Assembly: GCF_030403745.1 (NCBI RefSeq) | Contig: NZ_JAQMWP010000018.1 | Coordinates: 124,001-188,000 of the forward strand | Origin: Streptomyces sp. S.PB5 | Lineage (GTDB): Bacteria; Actinomycetota; Actinomycetes; Streptomycetales; Streptomycetaceae | Length of the DNA: 64,000 nt | Direction of reading: 5' to 3' | Shown: one piece after another, positions 42,947 to 51,467 of the stretch | How the letters are laid out: every line of letters starts with the position of its first letter | How positions within the stretch are numbered: position 1 is the first letter of the stretch | Position numbers and translations under genes: made by a program | Notes under the pieces: generated by a model | Database searches by the model: none | What the model was told of the DNA's origin: nothing | Seen by the model: only the letters and a program-made list of their open reading frames with translations

Positions 42947-43804
42947 TCAGCCACGGGCGAGTACGTCCAGCGGGTCGGTGTGGGCGGGAGTCCAGCCCAG
43001 TTCCTCCCTGGCCCGGGCCGGAGTGAACTGCTGGTCGAGAGCGAAGGCCTCGGCGATCGGGCCCATCTGTTCACGGGCCTGTTCCAGGCTGACCGACGCG
43101 ACCTTGCCCTCGATTCCCGCGGCCCGGCTCAGTGCCAGGGCGCACTCCTTGGCGGTGGGATTGGCGCCGCCGACGCCGACGTACACCGAACCCGGCTTCG
43201 CCTTGAGTGCCGCGACGTACAACTCGGCGATGTCGTCGACGTGCACCAGCGCCCACCGGTTGGTCCCGTCGCCGATGTAGGGGATGGCGCCGGCCTCCTT
43301 GCCCGGGGTGGTGTAGAAGATGTCGATGAGACGGTTCTCGCCGCCGTACAGCAGGCCGGGCTGTATCAAGACGGGGCGGCCACCGCGCTGGGCGCGCTCG
43401 AGGACGGCGTCCTCCACGGACTTGCGCCAGGCGACCAGGGGCGGCGGGTTCCACGGGGCGGTCTCGTCCGCCATGCCCTGGGTGTCGCCGTAGACCCAGG
43501 TGCCGCCCGTGTGCACGTAGGGGCCGCTGCCGATGCCGTCCTGCATGGCCCCGGCCGCCTCCAGATCCTCGGCAGCGGTCTCGGCCTGCGCCAGGTGTAC
43601 GGCGGCCTCCGCACGGGCGGCCGCGGCGTTCAGCACGCCGAGGTCCCCCAGCCCGCCCCGCACCGGTGTCGCGCCGAGGGCACGGGCGGTCTCGGCGGAG
43701 CGGTCGCTGCGGGCCAGGGCCTGCACGGTGTGTCCCTGCCGGATCAGTGCGCCGATGGTGGCCCTGCCGATGTATCCGGATCCGCCGGTGAGGAAAACCC
43801 TCAT
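42947..43804 (-). CDS. NAD-dependent epimerase/dehydratase family protein
   Basis: Extended-SDR-like protein of 285 residues: MRVFLTGGSGYIGRATIGAL dinucleotide site, AAVHLAQAE, YVHTGGTWVYGDT, VLIQPGLLYGG, and RWALVHVDDIAELYVAAL. The classical YxxxK is replaced: the position after TWVYGD has WRKSVEDAVL, so catalysis may differ from true epimerases. The ATG follows AGGAG. It is transcribed divergently from an MFS gene with two LysR-type promoters between, a layout often seen for inducible detoxification pairs. The substrate is unknown. Confidence 0.9.
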   Translation of the reverse strand: MRVFLTGGSGYIGRATIGALIRQGHTVQALARSDRSAETARALGATPVRGGLGDLGVLNAAAARAEAAVHLAQAETAAEDLEAAGAMQDGIGSGPYVHTGGTWVYGDTQGMADETAPWNPPPLVAWRKSVEDAVLERAQRGGRPVLIQPGLLYGGENRLIDIFYTTPGKEAGAIPYIGDGTNRWALVHVDDIAELYVAALKAKPGSVYVGVGGANPTAKECALALSRAAGIEGKVASVSLEQAREQMGPIAEAFALDQQFTPARAREELGWTPAHTDPLDVLARG

Positions 43805-43867
43805 GGTCTCAGCTCCTGTCAGTGGCTCAACGTCTTGCCCCCACAGCCTCCGCCGGACGATGGCACT

Positions 43868-43990
43868 GCGTCCAAGACCTCTTTCGACGCCTCTGATACC
43901 CGTCAGGCATCACACGTGTGCCGGTGGACCGGAGGCGCCCATGCTGATGCCCGGTGGGCATCAGCGGAGGCAGAAGAGGTCTTGGACGCC
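43868..43990. promoter_or_regulatory. Back-to-back LysR-type promoters for epimerase and MFS genes
   Basis: Two inverted copies of one promoter module. The dyad TGATACC-N5-GGCATCA (43894-43912) faces left and is followed 16 bp later by TCTTGGACGC. The perfect dyad TGATGCC-N5-GGCATCA (43945-43963) faces right and is followed 16 bp later by TCTTGGACGC (43980-43989). The left module faces the epimerase, the right one the MFS gene. The same module precedes the cupin/DoxX genes. Confidence 0.7.
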
Positions 43991-44138
43991 CGCTCTTGTG
44001 TGCCCGGATGCTGGCCACAGCCCCCTTCCCCGGACCCAGCACCCTGCAGGAGCCATCGAAGATCCCGGCAGACCGGGGCAGCCACGTCGCTGAGGGCCAC
44101 CTCATCAGTTCAACGCCTCCCGTACGAGGAGCTGCCCC

Positions 44139-45383
44139 ATGGCTGCCACCACCGAAGCGCGGGCTGTCCTCACACCGAACCGCGTCCACCCAGGCATTTC
44201 GAGAAGGCTGACCCTGCTGCTGGCCGTGGCCACGGGGGCGATCGCCGCCAACCTGTACTACGCCCAGCCACTCCTGGATGTGATCGCACGATCCCTGGGC
44301 ACCTCGGACGGCGCCGCGGGCGCGATCGTCACCGTCACCCAACTCGGCTTCGCCGCAGGCCTGGTGTTCGTCCTGCCCCTGGCGGACATCGTCAAGCGCC
44401 GATCCCTGCTGACCGCTCTGCTGCTGCTCGACGCCGCCGCGCTCACCATGGTGGGCCTGGCCCCCGACCTCGGCGTCGCCCTGGCCGCCTACGCCGTGCT
44501 GGGCCTGGCCAACGTCGCGGCCCAGCTGCTCGTCCCGGCCGCAGCCCAGCTCGCCGACGACGCCCAGCGCGGGCGCGCCGTGGCGACCGTCATCAGCGGC
44601 CCTGCTCACCGGCATGCTGCTCGCGCGGACCATCTCCGGCGTGGTGACCGAATACATCGGCTGGCGCCCGCTGTTCCTCGCGGCGGCCTTCCTGATGAGC
44701 ATCGTCAACGTCATCCTGCGCCGCGCCCTGCGCACCATGGACGTCGACATCCCGCACCGCGCCCCGTACGGCGAGGTGTTGCGCTCCACCCTCCGCATCT
44801 ACCGCGCCACCCCCGCGCTCCGCGTCCGCTCCGCGTCCGCTCCGCGGACGGCGCCCTGGGCTTCGCCGGCTTCAGTATCTTCTGGTCCACGGCCGCCCTG
44901 CAGCTCAGCCGTGCCCCCTTCCACCACTCGCCCGCCGTCATCGGCCTGTTCGGGCTTCTGGGCGCGGCGGGCGCCATGGCCGCAAACCTCACCGGCCGCG
45001 TGAAGCGGCACACCCACCCCATGCCGACCGTGCTCGCCGTCGCCCTGATCGCCCTGGCGTACGTGGTGCTCCTGTTCTCCGCCCGGACCCTGGTCGGTAT
45101 CGTGGCCGGCATCGTGATCCTCGACATCGGCGTGCAGGGTCTGCACGTGCTCAACCAGCGGATCATCTACGACATCGACGCGGCCGCGCGCAACCGGCTC
45201 AACAGCATCTGCATGACCTTCTACTTCCTGGGCGGCGCGCTCGGGTCGGCGATGGCGTCGTTCGTGTGGACATGGGCGGGGTGGACCTGCGTCTGCCTCA
45301 CGGGCCTCGGTGTCACCGCCTTCGCCGTGGTGCTGCGGGCCTTCACCTCCCTGCGTGACAAGGAGGCGGTAGAGGCCGGCTGA
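44139..45383 (+). CDS. MFS transporter with an internal out-of-frame segment
   Basis: Nominal 414-residue major-facilitator transporter. Residues 1-153 and 232-414 are normal MFS sequence (IAANLYYAQPLLDVIARSLG; TVTQLGFAAGLVFVLPLAD; IGVQGLHVLNQRIIYD). Between them about 77 residues are Arg/His/Pro-rich and hydrophilic. The +1-shifted frame there (TGMLLARTISGVVTEYIGW, RPLFLAAAFLMSIVNVILRR) is clearly the original sequence. One extra C near 44600 causes the shift, and an 11-bp tandem duplication (44821-44842) restores the frame. Helices 5 and 6 are lost, so the product is probably inactive unless one or both changes are sequencing errors. A GAGGAG ribosome site precedes the ATG. Confidence 0.85.
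   Translation: MAATTEARAVLTPNRVHPGISRRLTLLLAVATGAIAANLYYAQPLLDVIARSLGTSDGAAGAIVTVTQLGFAAGLVFVLPLADIVKRRSLLTALLLLDAAALTMVGLAPDLGVALAAYAVLGLANVAAQLLVPAAAQLADDAQRGRAVATVISGPAHRHAARADHLRRGDRIHRLAPAVPRGGLPDEHRQRHPAPRPAHHGRRHPAPRPVRRGVALHPPHLPRHPRAPRPLRVRSADGALGFAGFSIFWSTAALQLSRAPFHHSPAVIGLFGLLGAAGAMAANLTGRVKRHTHPMPTVLAVALIALAYVVLLFSARTLVGIVAGIVILDIGVQGLHVLNQRIIYDIDAAARNRLNSICMTFYFLGGALGSAMASFVWTWAGWTCVCLTGLGVTAFAVVLRAFTSLRDKEAVEAG
44821..44842 (+). repeat. 11-bp tandem duplication CGCGTCCGCTC inside the MFS gene
   Basis: Two identical 11-bp units, 44821-44831 and 44832-44842. With only one unit the original frame reads TPALRVRSADGALGFAG without a break, which shows that the second unit is the added one. 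Confidence 0.9.
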
Positions 45384-45559
45384 CCGCGGCAGGCGGTGCC
45401 TGCGCTTGCACGGGACGGGGCCAAGCTCTGCGTTTCTCCACGTACGGCGCCCGTCGCCTCACACGTCGATCAGCAGCACGCCCAGTCAGATGACGGATGT
45501 GTCGCTCCAGGTCGGCGTTGGCAACAACGATGTCGACAGTTTGGGGTTGAACGGTCACG

Positions 45560-46523
45560 TCAGCTGGTCAGACGGAAGGACTGGGCCGTCGAGCCGGAAC
45601 AGCTCCGCTGGGACGGCTTCGCGCCATTGGCGGTGGAAGATCCGTCCACCGCGAGGCACTTGTCGCTGTGCCGGGCCACGAAGCGGTACTGCCCCGAGGC
45701 GATGGACTCGGCACGCCACTGTTGGTTGGTGCCGCCGACGTAGTCCCACAGGTGCACCTTGGTCCCGTCGGCGGTTGCGCCGGCGCCGCCGTCCACATCC
45801 CAGGACTTGTTGTTGTGCTGGTTGACCACCTGGTAGTAGCCGTCACCGGTGGAGCGGAACTGCCACTTCTCGTTGGCCCCGTCGCCGCACGACCACTGCT
45901 GGAGCAGGGTGCCATTGGCGGTGCCCCAGTCGGTGGCGTCCAGGCAGGCACCGCTGCTGGTGCTTGCCACCCGGTACCAGGCGCTGGTGTCGATCGGGCC
46001 GGTCGGGTCACCACCGCCGGACCGGTTCCACACGAAGGTTGCGACCGCGCCGCCCGGCAGGGTGTAAGTGAGGGAGCCACCGCTGTCGGAGATGGAGAAG
46101 CGCTGCGTCCCGACGGTGTTGACGACGTAGGCGACGCGCGTGCCGTCCGGGTTCTGGAAGACGACGTTCTGGATCCCCCGCCGTCCTGGCCGGTGGAGCC
46201 GATCCGGGTGGCGCCGGCCTTGACGAACTTGCTGATGAGGCCGAGCGAGTAATACTCCGCACCCCGGTTGACGTTGCCGTTCGCGATCTCGGCCACGCCG
46301 TTGCAGCGGTTGGCGCAGTGCCCCTGGTGCGGGCCGCCGTTCTGGTCGAGGGCGAGGTTCCAGGTGAGGACGGTCTCGCCGCCGTTGCGCATGTTCTGCA
46401 CGACGAGGTTCTCCGCCTGCCAGCGCAGACTGTCTGCGAACGTGGAGGCAGGATCGGAGCTGTCGGTCCCGGAGCACTCGGTGAAGAAGACACGCTTGCC
46501 CGCGTCGCTCTTCCTCGCGGAAT
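45560..46523 (-). pseudogene. GH30 glycosidase C-terminus plus RICIN domain, truncated and frameshifted
   Basis: The minus strand begins without a start at GKRVFFTECSGTDSSDP, where FTE contains the GH30 catalytic nucleophile Glu. It continues VLTWNLALDQNGGPHQGHC and AEYYSLGLISKFVKAGATRIG, then shifts frame near 46175 in a G run and resumes IQNVVFQNPDGTRVAYVVN. It ends with a three-fold RICIN/CBM13 module (ACLDATDWGTANGTLLQQWSC, NQQWR). The N-terminal two thirds of the barrel are deleted and replaced by the terminator region of the GH27 gene. It was probably a secreted galactan- or glucan-active enzyme. Confidence 0.85.
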
Positions 46524-46540
46524 GTCCTGCTCGCCTCCGT

Positions 46541-46586
46541 GGCAGGTTCCGCCCCGCGCGATCGCTCCGGCGGGGCGAAACCTGCC
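46541..46586 (-). terminator. 16-bp hairpin terminator after GH27 gene
   Basis: GGCAGGTTCCGCCCCG (46541-46556) pairs with CGGGGCGAAACCTGCC (46571-46586), one mismatch, 14-nt loop, 9 bp beyond the alpha-galactosidase stop codon on the minus strand. Confidence 0.75.
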
Positions 46587-46595
46587 TGTCCGGGT

Positions 46596-48680
46596 TCAGC
46601 AGGTGGCGTTCAAGCCGGCCCAGTCCGCGCGGTCGTTGTAGCCTCCGTCCCCGGCGTCGCCGACCACCAGGTCCAGGACGCGGACCCCGGTCAGGTCGAC
46701 GTCGGCCTGACGGGTGCCGTCGCGGTCGAGGACACCGCTGTCGAACAGCACCTTGCCGTCACCGAGCACCTGGAACGTCGAGGTGCCGCCTTCCGGGCCG
46801 ACGTTGCGCACCGCGTCGTCGATGCCGACGGTGGCCGTCAGCCGGGTGCAGCGGTCGCCGAGGTAGTAGCGGATGGTGGAGGGGGAGGCGACGCCGATAC
46901 CGGTGGGGTACTCCTGGCCGAGCAGGCTGATCGGCGTCCAGCCGCCGACACTGCGGTCGACGGTCGGGGTCATCCATCCGCTGGTGGCACTGATCCAGTC
47001 GTGGTGGGACAGGGCGACGTCGCCGTGTGGTGGCGCCGGCGCCACTACGAGCGTGGTGGCCGTCTCCTGCCGTAGACGCTTCTTGCCGGTGGCCTCGTAG
47101 GACGTGGTCGCGGCCAGGGTGGCGCTGCCCGCTGCCGCCGTGTCCGGCAGGGTGACCGTGAAGGTGAAGGTCGCGGAGCGGCCTGGCATCAGCAGGTTCG
47201 GCGCGGTACCGGTCGGGCGAGCGGTCCAGCCGGTGGGGGCCGCCAGCTCCACACGGGAAGCGAAGACGGGCCGCGGGCTGTCGTTGCGGACGTCGACCTC
47301 GACCTGCGCCTGGTCACCGCCGGCGACGACGGGGGCGATGCCGGCCGGCACGGTGTCGCCGCCGACCTTCGTGACCTGGGGCAGGCCGGCCACGACGTGC
47401 GGGAGGCCGGGCTTGCCCGTGGCCCGGGCGACGCGGAAGAGGGCCGCGCCGTGGGCCGGGACGGCGGCACTGATCGTGCCGGCGCTCTCGGTGACTTGGT
47501 TGGTCCAGGCGTTCTTCAGGGTGAACCGGCTTCCGCTCAGGCCGACCGAGGACGCCTTCGTGGCCAGGGTCGCCGGGCTGTCGCCGCGGTTGAGCAGCAC
47601 CACGGCCCGGTCGCCGTTCGCGAGCCGCTTGACCCAGGTCTCCGTCGTGCCGGCCGGGCCGACGCGGACGGCTTGGAGTGCGGCGCTGTCCTGGTTGACG
47701 GCGAGGACGTCACGGTCCGCGAGGATGCCGAGCGAGGTCTTGCTGAGATTGCGGACGTCGCTGCCGATCACCAGCGGCGCGGCCGCGACCGACCAGAGCG
47801 TCATCTGCGTGCGGAACTCCTCGTCGCTCATGCCGAGTTCGGGGCCCAGGTAGTCAGGGTCGTTGAAGTGTCCCGGGCCGGCCGCCTCGGGATGCCGCGC
47901 GTTCGCGTCGTAGTTGCGCAGCACGTCCTTGAACTTGATCTCACCGACGAATCCGACGTCCGTGTACGTGCGCCAGGACTGGGCGATGGCCGGTGCGTAG
48001 GACCAGGAGTACGTCGACTGCTGCTCCTCGGGGTAGTTGCCCCAGTCCGGGGAGGTGACGGGGTTGCAGAGGTTGAAGATCATGGGACGTCCGCTGGCGT
48101 TGTCGCGCAGCGCCTTGGCGAACTGGGTGTAGACGGTCTTCGGATCGAGGTCGGCGGCGATGCCGCAGAGGTAGTCCACCTTGACGGCGTCGAACTTCCA
48201 GGCGGCGAACTGGTCGGCGTCGCGCTGGTAGTAGCCGTGGCTGCCCAGCCCGCATTTGCCCGGGATGTAGGGGCCGGCGTCGGTGTAGATGCCGGCCTTG
48301 AGGCCCTTGGAGTGGATGTAGTCGACGAGCGGCTCGAGCCCGTCGGGGAACTGGGCGGGGTTGGGCACCAGGTCCCCGGCCGCGCTGCGTGGGGTCGGCG
48401 CGGCCCAGTTGCCGTCGATCCAGACGTACTTGTATCCGGCGTCGCGCAGACCGCTGCTGACCAGGAAGTCGGCGGTCGACTCGATCTCGGCCGCGGTCGG
48501 GTCGCCGCCGAGTGCGTAGTAGGTGTTCCAGCCCATGTACGGCGTCGGGCTCAGGACCGGTGGGGAGGCCGACGTCGATACGGTGGCGCTGTCGCCGGGC
48601 GGGGGAGTGGCGTGGGCGGGGGCCTGCACGACCAGCAGCGTGGTCAGCAGGGCCAGCAGGACGGTGAGATGTCGTTTCAC
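46596..48680 (-). CDS. Secreted GH27 alpha-galactosidase with NEW3 and NPCBM domains
   Basis: Exported enzyme of 694 residues that removes terminal alpha-galactose from oligosaccharides or galactomannan. The signal peptide (KRHLTVLLALLTTLLVVQAPAHA) is followed by the GH27 barrel: PYMGWNTYYALGG, YVWIDGNWA, nucleophile Asp169 in KVDYLCG, and acid/base Asp in HFNDPDYLG. A beta-sandwich follows, then a NEW3-type domain (DVRNDSPRPVFASRVELAAPTGW) and a C-terminal NPCBM carbohydrate-binding module (WTPISLLGQEYPTGIGVASP ... NDRADWAGL). GTG start at 48678-48680 with AAGGA upstream. It is divergent from the galactoside import operon, shares its promoter motif, and would release galactose or short oligosaccharides outside the cell. 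Confidence 0.95.
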   Translation of the reverse strand: MKRHLTVLLALLTTLLVVQAPAHATPPPGDSATVSTSASPPVLSPTPYMGWNTYYALGGDPTAAEIESTADFLVSSGLRDAGYKYVWIDGNWAAPTPRSAAGDLVPNPAQFPDGLEPLVDYIHSKGLKAGIYTDAGPYIPGKCGLGSHGYYQRDADQFAAWKFDAVKVDYLCGIAADLDPKTVYTQFAKALRDNASGRPMIFNLCNPVTSPDWGNYPEEQQSTYSWSYAPAIAQSWRTYTDVGFVGEIKFKDVLRNYDANARHPEAAGPGHFNDPDYLGPELGMSDEEFRTQMTLWSVAAAPLVIGSDVRNLSKTSLGILADRDVLAVNQDSAALQAVRVGPAGTTETWVKRLANGDRAVVLLNRGDSPATLATKASSVGLSGSRFTLKNAWTNQVTESAGTISAAVPAHGAALFRVARATGKPGLPHVVAGLPQVTKVGGDTVPAGIAPVVAGGDQAQVEVDVRNDSPRPVFASRVELAAPTGWTARPTGTAPNLLMPGRSATFTFTVTLPDTAAAGSATLAATTSYEATGKKRLRQETATTLVVAPAPPHGDVALSHHDWISATSGWMTPTVDRSVGGWTPISLLGQEYPTGIGVASPSTIRYYLGDRCTRLTATVGIDDAVRNVGPEGGTSTFQVLGDGKVLFDSGVLDRDGTRQADVDLTGVRVLDLVVGDAGDGGYNDRADWAGLNATC

Positions 48681-48808
48681 GTCGGATCCTTCGTTGTCCG
48701 ATCAGGCGTGCCGGACCGTCCCGGTTGTGCGGCGGGGGTATGTGGGACCAGGCGATGTCCGCTTGCCTGCGGGTGGTTGCGAGGATCTTGCAGGGGGTGT
48801 GGGGGCGC

Positions 48809-48830
48809 GTCAAGATTAATTACTAAATTA
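48809..48830 (-). promoter_or_regulatory. AT-rich operator with -35 box, copy A (GH27 gene)
   Basis: On the minus strand, TAATTTAGTAATTAATCTTG followed by AC: an AT-rich element ending in a TTGAC -35 box, with CAAGAT 17 bp further as -10. It contains the dyad TTAATT-N4-AATTAA. It drives the GH27 alpha-galactosidase gene. It stands out in a GC-rich intergenic region. Confidence 0.75.
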
Positions 48831-48900
48831 AGCATTAGGGGTCTGCGTTGAGCCAGGGAGTCGCTCCGGCTCCGAGCTACGGCCAGGCCGCCCGGCAATA

Positions 48901-48922
48901 ATAATTAGGAATAAATGTTGAC
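48901..48922 (+). promoter_or_regulatory. AT-rich operator with -35 box, copy B (import operon, distal)
   Basis: ATAATTAGGAATAAATGTTG followed by AC: the same motif as copies A and C, a little diverged. TTGACA is followed 17 bp later by CAGAGT as -10. It is a likely distal promoter of the ABC/dgo operon. A small dyad CTCTGG-N7-CCAGAG overlaps the spacer and -10. Confidence 0.65.
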
Positions 48923-49122
48923 AGGGCTCTGGTCGACTGCCAGAGTCGTCGCCGCGCCGCCCCCGAACGCGGGGGAGTGGCGCGCAACTCGACGCCGCGA
49001 AGACCGCATCGGAGGCCGAGGGCCACGATCCACGGCCGATGCTGCCGCGGCCACGAATCTGAACCCGCACCCCCGAACCGCCGAGGGCCCCGGTACCACC
49101 ACCGCCCTCAGCCCCAGAGAAA

Positions 49123-49144
49123 ATAAATTAGTAATTATCTTGAC
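49123..49144 (+). promoter_or_regulatory. AT-rich operator with -35 box, copy C (import operon, proximal)
   Basis: ATAAATTAGTAATTATCTTG followed by AC, nearly identical to copy A. TTGACG at its end is followed 17 bp later by GAATCT as a weak -10. It lies 100 bp before the solute-binding-protein gene. Between copies B and C (48923-49122) there is no gene. Confidence 0.75.
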
Positions 49145-49243
49145 GTGGCTGCACCGCCACGCGAATCTTGGTTGGCCGCGCCGGGCCCGTCCGAGCCCCG
49201 AACCCCCACGGACCCGCCGCGTGAACCCTCAGGGAGACCCACC

Positions 49244-50533
49244 ATGTCGAACCCGCACACCAGCCGCAGACGCTTCCTCGCCGGGCTCGGCGCCACCGGT
49301 ACGGCGGCGCTGCTCAGCGGCTGCGTCACCTCGACCTCGTCCTCGAAGTCATCGTCCTCGGGCGCGGTCAGCCTCCAGTCCAACCTGTCCGCGCCGCAGG
49401 CCAAGGCGGCCATGGAGGACCTCGTCGCCGCCTACGGCAAGAAGGACGCAGGGCGCGTCACCCTCAACACGGTCGCCGCGGAGACGTTCCGCACCCAGCT
49501 GCCGACCTACCTGACCTCCGCCAACCCGCCGGACGTCTACACCTGGTACCCCGGCTCGGTGGCGGACGCCTACGCCAAGAAGGACCTGCTGCTCGACCTC
49601 GACGATTTGTGGGCCTCCTCGCCTGACCTCAAGCGCTACTCCAAGGCGCTCAACACACTGTGCACCGCGAGCTCCGGCAAGAAGGTGTTCGTGCCCTCCA
49701 CCTACTACTGGTGGGGCATGTTCTATCGGAAGTCGAACTTCGCCAAGTGGGGCGTGAGCGAGCCCAAGACCTGGGACGACTTCCTCGACCTGTGCGACAA
49801 GCTCAAGTCCAAGGGGGTGGCGCCGATCGGGCTCGGCGCCGGCGGCAACACACCCTGGGTGGCCTCCGCCTGGTTCGACTACCTCGACATACGGATCAAC
49901 GGTGCCCCGTACCACCGTGAACTCCTGGCCGGCAAGCACCGGTTCGACGACCCCGAGGTGCGCAAGGTCTTCGACCGCTGGACGGAGCTGCTGTCGTACT
50001 TCGACCCCGACGGCACCGCCCTCGCCTTCCAGGACGCCACGACCGCACTGCTCAACGGACGCACCGGCATGATGCTGATCGGCACCTTCTTCGCCGACGC
50101 GGCCCCCAAGGACGCCCTCGACGACATCGACTTCTTCCGCTTCCCGGTCATCGACCCCAAGGTGCCGCTCGCCGAAGAGGCCCCCGTCGACGGCTACTTC
50201 GCCAGCGCGCGTACCGGTCGCGCCGAGCGGGTCACCGAGCTGATGGGCTATCTCGCCACCGCACAGGCGCAGGAGATCTACATCAAGGGCTCCTCGGGCA
50301 CGGTCCTGCCCTGCAACCCCGACGCCAAGGACTCCGGCACGGCACTGGTGAAGAAGGGCCGTGCCCACATCGACGAGGCGGTCGAGATCACCCAGTTCTT
50401 CAACCGGGACTCCAGCGACGCCCTGCAGCCCACCGCCGACACCGCGCTGACCAAGTTCATCGCCAAGCCGAAGTCGATCGGGTCGATTCTCACCGACTGG
50501 CAGCGCGAGGCCCAGAAGATCTGGAGCGCCTGA
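49244..50533 (+). CDS. CUT1 ABC sugar transporter, solute-binding lipoprotein
   Basis: Extracellular sugar-binding lipoprotein of 429 residues. The N-terminus has a twin-arginine signal (SRRRFLAGLGATGTAALLSGC) ending in a lipobox Cys. The mature protein is a family-1 solute-binding fold (TYLTSANPPDVYTWYPGSVAD, FYRKSNFAKWGVSEPKTWDDF, LNGRTGMMLIGTFFADAAP). The ATG at 49244 has CAGGGAG upstream; longer in-frame starts lack the signal. It is first in a plus-strand operon with two permeases, a GH36 alpha-galactosidase and galactose-catabolic genes, so alpha-galactosides (melibiose, raffinose, galacto-oligosaccharides) are the likely cargo. No ATPase gene is present; a shared MsiK-type ATPase elsewhere is presumed. 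Confidence 0.94.
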   Translation: MSNPHTSRRRFLAGLGATGTAALLSGCVTSTSSSKSSSSGAVSLQSNLSAPQAKAAMEDLVAAYGKKDAGRVTLNTVAAETFRTQLPTYLTSANPPDVYTWYPGSVADAYAKKDLLLDLDDLWASSPDLKRYSKALNTLCTASSGKKVFVPSTYYWWGMFYRKSNFAKWGVSEPKTWDDFLDLCDKLKSKGVAPIGLGAGGNTPWVASAWFDYLDIRINGAPYHRELLAGKHRFDDPEVRKVFDRWTELLSYFDPDGTALAFQDATTALLNGRTGMMLIGTFFADAAPKDALDDIDFFRFPVIDPKVPLAEEAPVDGYFASARTGRAERVTELMGYLATAQAQEIYIKGSSGTVLPCNPDAKDSGTALVKKGRAHIDEAVEITQFFNRDSSDALQPTADTALTKFIAKPKSIGSILTDWQREAQKIWSA

Positions 50534-50534
50534 G

Positions 50535-51467
50535 GTGGCCGTGCTCACCCCCGCACGCCAGGCCCCGGCCGTCACGCCCAGCGGCGGGCGCGGCCGGGGG
50601 CCCGTCCGCCGGGTCCCGCCGCTCGTCCTCGCCTTCGTCCTGGTGCCGTTGCTCGCCGAGGCGGTGTGGGTCTTCTGGCCGGCCCTGCAGGGCTTCTACC
50701 TCGCCCTGACCTCCTGGGACGGCGTCTCCGCGCCGCGCTTCGTCGGACTGGGCAACTTCCGGGAGATGGCCGGCGACGAGGTCTTCAGGACCGCGGCGAT
50801 CGACACCGTCCTGTGGCTGGTCCTGTTCGGCGGACTGTCGGCCCTGCTGGGCCTCGCCACGGCCTTGCTCCTCCAGCAGGAGCGACGCGGGGTCGGCTTC
50901 TACCGGGCCGCCCTCTTCCTGCCCGTCGTGTTCTCCCTGGTCGCCACCGCCCTGGTGTGGCAGGCCATCTACCAGCCGGACGGCGTCCTCAACCAACTCC
51001 TCGACGCCGTCGGGCTGGAGAGCCTGCGGCACGCCTGGCTCGCCGACCAGGACACCGCCCTGTACGCGGTCATCGTGCCCGCTCTGTGGCGCCAGATCGG
51101 CTATGTGATGGTGCTGTACCTCGCCGGCCTCAAGGGCATCGACCCGGCCCTGTACGAGGCCGCCAAGGTCGACGGCGCGAGCGCCTGGCAGCGCTTCCGC
51201 CACGTCACCCTGCCCCAGCTGCGCAGCGTCAACGCGGTCGTCCTGTCCGTCATCGTCATCGACTCGCTGCGCTCCTTCGACGTGGTGTGGTCGCTGACCC
51301 GCGGCGGCCCCTACCACTCGTCCGAGCTGCTGAGCACCTACATGTACTCGACCGCCTTCCAGTCCCTGCGCCTGGGCTACGGCTCCGCGCTCGCCGTCGT
51401 CATCTTCGCGCTGGCGTTCGGCGTCATCTGCTCCTACCTCGTGCGCGCCTTCCGGGAGGCCGACTGA
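50535..51467 (+). CDS. CUT1 ABC sugar transporter permease 1 (MalF-type)
   Basis: Inner-membrane permease of 310 residues with six helices. Typical features are an N-terminal basic/Pro segment, LQGFYLALTSWDGVSAPRFVGLGNF, and the EAA loop that contacts the ATPase (YEAAKVDGASAWQRFRHVTLPQL). The start is a GTG at 50535, 2 bp after the binding-protein stop codon, with the next gene overlapping as TGATG, so all three transport genes are tightly coupled. It forms the channel heterodimer with the next permease. Confidence 0.94.
   Translation: MAVLTPARQAPAVTPSGGRGRGPVRRVPPLVLAFVLVPLLAEAVWVFWPALQGFYLALTSWDGVSAPRFVGLGNFREMAGDEVFRTAAIDTVLWLVLFGGLSALLGLATALLLQQERRGVGFYRAALFLPVVFSLVATALVWQAIYQPDGVLNQLLDAVGLESLRHAWLADQDTALYAVIVPALWRQIGYVMVLYLAGLKGIDPALYEAAKVDGASAWQRFRHVTLPQLRSVNAVVLSVIVIDSLRSFDVVWSLTRGGPYHSSELLSTYMYSTAFQSLRLGYGSALAVVIFALAFGVICSYLVRAFREAD

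Noticed and set aside
43827..44798. Minus-strand frame across the epimerase/MFS promoter and the MFS gene
   Set aside because: It would cover the symmetric LysR promoter and is not protein-like; MFS sequence on the plus strand explains the openness.
49145..49243. Upstream extension of the solute-binding protein
   Set aside because: The extension is Pro/Arg-rich and would bury the twin-arginine lipoprotein signal; the ATG at 49244 has a good ribosome site.
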